Part shown: positions 58,519-64,000 of the stretch, one piece after another
Layout of the letters: each line of letters starts with the position of its first letter
Numbering within the stretch: position 1 is the stretch's first letter
Assembly: GCA_003586115.2 (NCBI GenBank)
Contig: QVOM02000049.1
Span: forward strand, 16,001,470-16,065,469
Reading direction: 5' to 3'
Length of the DNA: 64,000 bases
From: Salvator merianae
Lineage: Eukaryota; Chordata; Lepidosauria; Squamata; Teiidae
The notes under the pieces: generated by a model
What the model was told of the DNA's origin: nothing
Database searches by the model: none
The model's input: the letters and a program-made list of their open reading frames with translations, nothing else
Translations under genes and position numbers: made by a program

Positions 58519-58871
58519 TGAAGAAGAAGAAGAAGAAGAAGAAGAAGAAGAAGAAGAAGAAGAAGAAGGAGAGGAGGAGGAGGAGGAAGAACTAGGTTTT
58601 TATACCCCACTTTTCTCGGCCAAAGCTGACTCAAAATGGCTTACAAGATTATTTTTCGCCCAAAGGCTTACATCTATCTATCTTCTGCATCACACAATGT
58701 GATGTTCCCTATTTATCTACTTGCAATTACTTGCTTTCGAACAGCTAGGTTGGCTGGAGCTAGAGGCCAGTAGAGGGCGCTCATCCCCTCTGCACGGCAG
58801 ACAGAGGCCTTGAACTCCTATCCTCCTATTGAAAGATCAGTGTCTTAGCCTTCTGCGCCACCGAGGCAGGC
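58519..58871 (-). mobile_element. Full-length tRNA-type SINE, minus strand
   Basis: Same family as 25408-25707: on the minus strand it starts CCTCGGTGGCGCAGAAGGCT, has a B box near AGTTCAAGGCCTCTG, the GAGCGCCCTCTACTGGCCTC body, the AGCCATTTTGAGTCAGC 3' end, and a long (TTC)n tail (GAA/GGA at 58520-58588 on +). Confidence 0.85.
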
Positions 58872-59814
58872 TCCTAGTACACTTGCTGGCCTGAAACAGG
58901 GCCAGTGCAGAATTGTCCTTGGATTAGTTAATTGCTTTTACTTTTCCCCTGGCTAGCCTTGCTTAGTTTCCCACGTTGTTTGTAGGGAGCCTGCATGTCT
59001 CTGCTGAGTGCTGAATGACATGGAACAGGATCTGTGGACAATGGAAGTCTGAATGACTTATTCCACTGCTGTGACTCAGGAGTAATATATTGCAGATGTT
59101 AGAAACTCTTGTGGGTTTTATATCACTTATTAAATGATCTGAATGCCTTTGTATTTTTACTATATATTTATGATATGAACAGCATTTATATTGAGAAGGG
59201 AGCTTCTTATGTTTCCTTCTGTATCCTTTCTGTTTTTTTCTAGATCCTTTTGTTCCCTAATTCTCTGGTTTGACTTCAGATCTTATGATCCATGAAAGTA
59301 ATATAGCCTCTCTCAGAATATCAATGGAACTTAAATATCTGTGGCATCCATTTCCTAAAGACATACGTTTGCACCTTCTGGACATCTTGATTTTAAATTT
59401 GGCTAACCACCGGGTTAAAAGGAAAATTTATCTATACTTGAGATTTCTCCCCCTTCTTCTAGAAGGGGAATACTTATACTTTTATCCAAGTTTTTAAAAA
59501 CATTATATTGCTTATTTATACTAGCTGTGCTGGTCTTAGGATTAGGGGCAGACTTGGGTTATAAGGATGAATAATAAGCTCAACCACAACACAAAAAGCT
59601 TCTTTTCTGAAGAGAGATTTGTGATGAAACTCTCGGCCAATCAAACAGGGTCACATGCTGACCTGGTATCCTTCAGTAACTTTGAAGCTGGTTCCTCAAG
59701 TTTTATAAATTACTAGTAAATGGAAAATAGATTAATTACAAAGGAGAAAGCAGATATTTGACAAGATTGTTGCTTAATGGAGCACATGACTGTGGCTGAA
59801 GAGAATAGAAAGAG
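58872..59814. other. No gene recognised
   Basis: AT-rich non-coding sequence. Confidence 0.45.
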
Positions 59815-59910
59815 CACCGGCTATGGACAGGGAGGGAAGGTTATATTTTAAATATGTTTAAGAATATTTTATCTATTGTAGATATAAATTCTACAAATAA
59901 ATAAATAAAT
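59815..59910 (+). mobile_element. LINE 3' UTR/tail fragment
   Basis: GACAGGGAGGGAAGGTTATA with TTTTAAATATGTTTAAGAAT and an AAATA tail. It matches 32458-32520 in MYLIP intron 2. Confidence 0.55.
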
Positions 59911-59920
59911 AAAATATCAT

Positions 59921-60370
59921 GGTCCGCCTCCAGTTGTTGCCCAAAAAATGCACAATTTGGCAATATTCCAGAGTAAACATTGTCTGGAATAACCACTTGT
60001 TGCCCAGATAGCTAGGCAACAGCATGGGGCAAACACCTGGTGTGATGCACACAGCTGGGTATTTTGATGGCGTGAAATACCCAGAAGCGTGCATGCACCA
60101 GCCCCCGGACATATGCAGTGGCCATTTTTGCATCCAATTCAGCCATGCGAAAGTGCAGGGGACCATTTTATTCAGTAGGACCATGTTGCTGAGCTTCCAG
60201 ACAGGTAGGCCATAACGCTATTTTGGGAAAACTCATGTGGAGAGTGGGGTTTGCTTGAAATAGTATACAGCCTACTTCGTGCGCCTATGTTGGCATTGCC
60301 ACAGATACGTGAGGGAATTCCAAATCAGCCATGACACAATAATGCTTTGTAACCCCTGTCTGGACACAGC
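59921..60370. mobile_element. Harbinger-like MITE
   Basis: Left GGTCCGCCTCCAGTTGTTG; right, reverse complemented, GCTGTGTCCAGACAGGGG. CAT lies on both sides (59918-59920, 60371-60373). The GGCATTGCCACAGATACGTG block is the reverse of the core of the 17515-18019 family. Confidence 0.5.
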
Positions 60371-60373
60371 CAT

Positions 60374-60900
60374 AGATGTGAATAATCAATAAATAAAATA
60401 TTCCTCTGCACTGGCAGTTTTAGGAGGGGATACAAGCATTCATTTTGCCTGACGCCCATTGCATACCACGATCCTGGTTCAGTTTCTACCCAGCACCAGT
60501 GAAGTGTTCTGCTGTACTTTCCTCTCCTGATGTTGTGCAGCACCATTTAAAACAGAAAACAGCCTTCATCCTAGAAGCACTGAGGTTGTTGTGCAGCCAG
60601 TAGGGTTTGACTGAGGGAAAAAGATAATCAAGCTAAGCAAACAAATATTTTATGAGTGTTGGCCTCATTTCCATACCTACCATTAAATTTGATGACTGTG
60701 TGATGATATAACAATTTAAGGGAAAAGAGGCCGATAGGGAACAAGGGACGAAAAACAGTGCAGACCCATCAGTAGGTTCTGTGAACATCAGTGGCATCAA
60801 AAGACAATATATGAGGAACAAGGATGAGGCTAAGAAGCTCACTTCTATCTTAACCTGATCTGAGATTGTTATGGGGAGCATCAAAACCATTTACCAGTAT
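60374..60900. other. No gene recognised
   Basis: Non-coding sequence. Confidence 0.4.
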
Positions 60901-61220
60901 TGACTGCTTTATCTATGGAATTTACTACCAGAAGAGGTGGTGACAGCAAACAGCCTGGATCGCTTTGAGAAAGGGTCAGACAAATTCATGGAGGACAGAT
61001 GTACCAATGGCTACTAGAATTGATGCCCAGGTACCACCTCCAGGTTAGAGAGACAGGCAGGATGCTCTGAAGTTTGCAGGGAGTTAGAGCAGGTGAAGGG
61101 TTTGTTTTCATCTTCTGCTTGAGAATGCCCAGAAGCAATTGGTGGGCCACCGTGTGAGGCAGGATGCTGGACTAGATGAGCCATGGCCTAATCCAGCAGG
61201 GTTCCTCTTATGTTCTTATC
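60901..61220 (+). mobile_element. CR1 3' end fragment
   Basis: GGAATTTACTACCAGAAGAG, TGGATCGCTTTGAGAAAGGG, AATGGCTACTAGAATTGATG, GAATGCCCAGAAGCAATTGG, GATGCTGGACTAGATGAGCC and CTCTTATGTTCTTAT are consecutive blocks of a CR1 subfamily 3' UTR with its short terminal repeat. Confidence 0.8.
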
Positions 61221-61715
61221 TTCAAACTGATGATGTGTATATATTCTAAAGACAAAATGCGTGTGATATATACTTTGGTGTATCCTCAGTGCAATGCCAG
61301 GGCCAATTTTAATTTCCTGATTGTTAGCTAGCATCTCTGACCAGAGCAGCTTGAGACATTTTGCTATGTGAAGCAAGGGACAAGATAGCCTTTCCTATTT
61401 AAATGCAAAAACTTTGGATTACTGGCAGTTAATTCTTAACTCAAACCTGATTAGAGTTCCCACAGGACTGTCTCCCTCTATACCTAGTGACAACTTTTAG
61501 TCAAGCTGGAAAAAAAACTTGTTGAAGGAAAGGTTTTGACATTGGTTCTCTCTTCATCCATCTTGCTGGTGATGAGTTTGCAAAAAACTGGAGGAGCACT
61601 CAGGAAATGTATTTGGGATATACAATTCCAAAACAATAATGCTTTGAAACATTGAAAATATGCTCCTTGCACGATCTCTGCCTTGCATAGTATTAAACAT
61701 CCTACAGGTTGCTAT
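61221..61715. other. No gene recognised
   Basis: Non-coding sequence. Confidence 0.4.
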
Positions 61716-61920
61716 GCAATGCAGGGCAATTTCTGTGTTGTTGGGTACCACTGAATTGTGGTCAACTCCTGGCTGACTGCATAGACACTTCCATTGCCCC
61801 TCTATGCAGTTTTCTTGGCAGAGATACAGAAGCGGTTTGCCATTGCCTACTACCAGGGAGAGGCTGGGGATCAAACCATCAACCCTCTGCTTTCTAGGCA
61901 GTTTGCTCTTCCACGGACCT
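61716..61920 (-). mobile_element. tRNA-headed SINE with Bov-B-like 3' end
   Basis: On the minus strand: tRNA-like head with a B-box-like GATGGTTTGATCCCC, then the body AGGCAATGGCAAACCGCTTC..CTGCCAAGAAAACTGCATAG, then CAGGAGTTGACCACAATTCA..GGTACCCAACAAC. The last part resembles the AGTCGG..ACGAC..GGCAC..AACAAC end shared by Bov-B/RTE LINEs and Sauria-type SINEs. Confidence 0.6.
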
Positions 61921-62867
61921 ACAGATACTTCTGCTTATTTTAATGCTCTGCCATTGGCAATATTATTTGGGGAGATGCAAGATTTTCTTTTGCTGAGAGA
62001 TTATGCCCTTGCCAGTAAACTGTATGAAAACAATTGTTCATGTATTATTGTCCTTCTGATTGTACAGGGATGGCTGAAGCAGGTACATTCTACCCATTCT
62101 AGGAGACTTCCCTGGCAGCTCTGACTGCCCTTTCTGCTGACTGACTACAGTCTTACATAGCTAAAATGAGAAACCAAGCCTGTGTTCATAGGAAATAAAG
62201 GGGCAAAAAAAGTACCTCTGAGGTGGCTCAGAGATGGCTTATTTACAGGCCAGGCTGCCCCTCCCCCTCTCAAGAATATTCTAGTCTAGAAAAGGTGGAC
62301 GAAAGATGGCTCAAGAACTTGAGGTCCACACACTACCACCTCTACACCTAGTCCATAACTCTTAAAAAACGATTTGGACTTGTGGAATTGTATTTATTGA
62401 GTCCCTGGGTATGATTTATTTGTTTTAGCTACCTGTTTGATTTTATGTTTGTATGAATTCTAGTACAGGACGATAATAAATAAATTGACATAGATCGGTC
62501 AGCATCCTTCCCTGCCCCCGCAGACCACAGTCCTGCTTTGAGAGCACAACATGGGCCATGTGGGGTATCACCTCCAAATACCTCCCTTCCCTTCCAATAT
62601 GTGTTGAGGCAATAGTCTCATTTGGCTCAGCATCAAAACCAGTTCTGCTCACCAATAAAATTGCAGAAGCTGCTTCATCATTGCAAGAGAGGTGTTGATA
62701 TTATCTTTACATGGTATCAGTGGAATGGATTAAAGACTATCAAAAAGATATGGAGCAAGCATGTACGTAAACAACCAAAGGAAACCAAAATCCATAGAAG
62801 GATTTAACACGTTACGATAATAGCCTTCTTTACATTAGAAAAGCACAGTGGATTTCTCATAATGGGG
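61921..62867. other. No gene recognised
   Basis: Non-coding sequence. A possible LINE-like tail (ACGATAATAAATAAATTGAC) lies near 62470. Confidence 0.4.
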
Positions 62868-62870
62868 AGT

Positions 62871-62952
62871 GAGGAGAGACAGAGAGAGACAGAGAGAGAC
62901 AGAGAGAGAGAGACAGAGAGAGACAGACAGACAGAGAGAGAGAGAGAGAGAG
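62871..62952. repeat. (GAGA)n / (GACA)n low-complexity tract
   Basis: GAGA units mixed with GACA units over about 80 bases. Confidence 0.9.
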
Positions 62953-62978
62953 TCCATGTTTGTTTTGCAAACAGAAAA

Positions 62979-63196
62979 ACCTGGCAGTTAAGGACTTGGA
63001 AACTGCTTCAGCAGAGAGGCAGGGATTTCATACCTAGTGGCCAATCAACGAGCAGCACCCTTTGCAGGCTGTAAGCGTTGAAATGTTGAATTGTCTCAAT
63101 GGATAACTGTATGTGGAAGGCTTTTTTCTGTGTGCTCAGGAATTATTCACTCCTTTTATGCAGGCGGTTTTAGAAGTTGCTAGTCTGAACATACCC
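62979..63196. mobile_element. Right-end fragment of the Harbinger-like element A/B family
   Basis: CCTGGCAGTTAAGGACTTGG through GTGGCCAATCAACGAGCAGC to GCTAGTCTGAACATACCC follows the last quarter of 14672-15538 and 16643-17511, with TTA after it (63197-63199). The left three quarters are absent; a GA-rich tract lies just to the left. Confidence 0.75.
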
Positions 63197-63249
63197 TTAG
63201 ATTCAGTCATGTTTGTTACTATAAATACACTTTTTTAAAATAAGCCATT

Positions 63250-63295
63250 TTATCCAAATATTGAGGAAGAAGTAAGTGATGTCTGGATGTAGCCC
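63250..63295. mobile_element. Right-end fragment of the palindromic MITE (48369 family)
   Basis: TTATCCAAATATTGAGGAAG and AAGTAAGTGATGTCTGGATG, then TAGCCC, match the right arm of 48369-48506. Confidence 0.65.
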
Positions 63296-64000
63296 GTTTT
63301 TCACCAACAGCGTGTAAATGTATGTGTAATTCATATTTCAGAAATATCCAAAGAGCCAGTCACTATATTTTGATGCATGGGAAATCAAAGCAGGTGTAAG
63401 TGCAAGCATGTATGTGACAGGTCAGCTTGTGATGTTGGCAGGATCCACATGCCATCTTTATGGTGCCTTGAATGTGTGATGTGGACAAAGAGCATGCCTG
63501 CTGTGTGGACACCACACTCTTCCCTTGCTATGCTGCCATAAGCACTGTTATGGCACTTTAGCAACAGAGATATTGAAGAGCCATCACTGCTGCTGGAGGA
63601 GACTTACTGGCCCCCTCAGTGGCATTCTTGGTTACAGACAGCCCCTCCTAGCCCAACCTGAGAAGTCAGGAGCAAAAGCTTCTGGCCTCTGAAGTTGCAG
63701 GCCAAGGTTGTTTGGGCTAGGCACTCAGAGGTGGTGTACTTCTCACGCCACTGCCAGGTGCCCAGCAAAACAGTGCTGGGTGTCTCAACCATGGTATACC
63801 AGACCAAGGCTTGTGTGCCATCCACACACAAACCACCAGTCCAATACACCAGCTGGAGTCCTGCATGGACTACTTACAAGCAGTCCATGCTTAGAATGCA
63901 CTGTGGTGCCATTTTTGAATCATAGTTCACTCCAATGCTTCGTCTGATGTGGATGGAGCAGTGTGTTCTGTTGTGTGGACAAGCTGTCCCAGGAATTCCA
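63296..64000. other. No gene recognised
   Basis: Non-coding sequence to the window end. Two overlapping frames near 63695-63947 lack domains. Confidence 0.4.

Noticed and set aside
40285..64000. Neighbouring gene such as GMPR, which lies downstream of MYLIP in human
   Set aside because: No exon-like frame with conserved protein similarity was seen; the gene is tens of kilobases away in mammals.

Overview
This is eukaryotic nuclear DNA from a vertebrate, most likely a squamate reptile (lizard or snake). It carries one intact, multi-exon protein-coding gene in a sea of CR1/L3-type LINE remnants, tRNA- and 5S-derived SINEs, and many short non-autonomous DNA transposons. The squamate call is an inference from this repeat mix (L3-like LINEs with AAATA tails, CR1 ends, and a SINE with a Bov-B-like 3' end). 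No viral, bacterial or CRISPR sequence was recognised.

The gene is MYLIP (also called IDOL), a FERM-RING E3 ubiquitin ligase, on the + strand. Seven coding exons lie between 27759 and 39010 with GT/AG junctions and consistent phases. They give a 446-residue protein. A CpG-rich promoter at about 27.5-27.7 kb has two inverted CCAAT boxes, a GC box and a TATA-like element. Two polyadenylation signals lie at 40241-40262.

Left flank (1-27.4 kb): a frameshifted L3-like LINE sits inside what looks like a split palindromic MITE (1-2.1 kb). A minus-strand LINE of the same group (8.0-11.45 kb) has been interrupted three times, by two DNA elements and a SINE. Between 13.5 and 18.0 kb lies a cluster of Harbinger-like elements, including two copies of an about 868 bp element and a third element joined back-to-back to one of them. 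A GC-rich hAT-like element with a perfect 8 bp target duplication lies at 18.4-18.65 kb. A SINE with a CTAATA duplication lies at 25.4-25.7 kb.

Inside MYLIP, introns hold an L3-like tail (intron 1), a LINE 3' end (intron 2), a palindromic MITE (intron 4) and an antisense CR1 whose 5' end lies about 100 bp before exon 6.

Right flank (40.3-64 kb): no host gene was recognised. It holds CR1 3' ends, an L1-like ORF remnant, a 5S rRNA-derived SINE, a tRNA-headed SINE sharing its body, four copies in the window of one palindromic MITE family, and five copies in the window of another family whose termini carry hairpins of differing sequence. Most measurable DNA elements show 3 bp target duplications (TTA, TAA, ATA, TTT, AGT, ATT, CAG), which points to the PIF/Harbinger type. 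No transposase for them is visible here.
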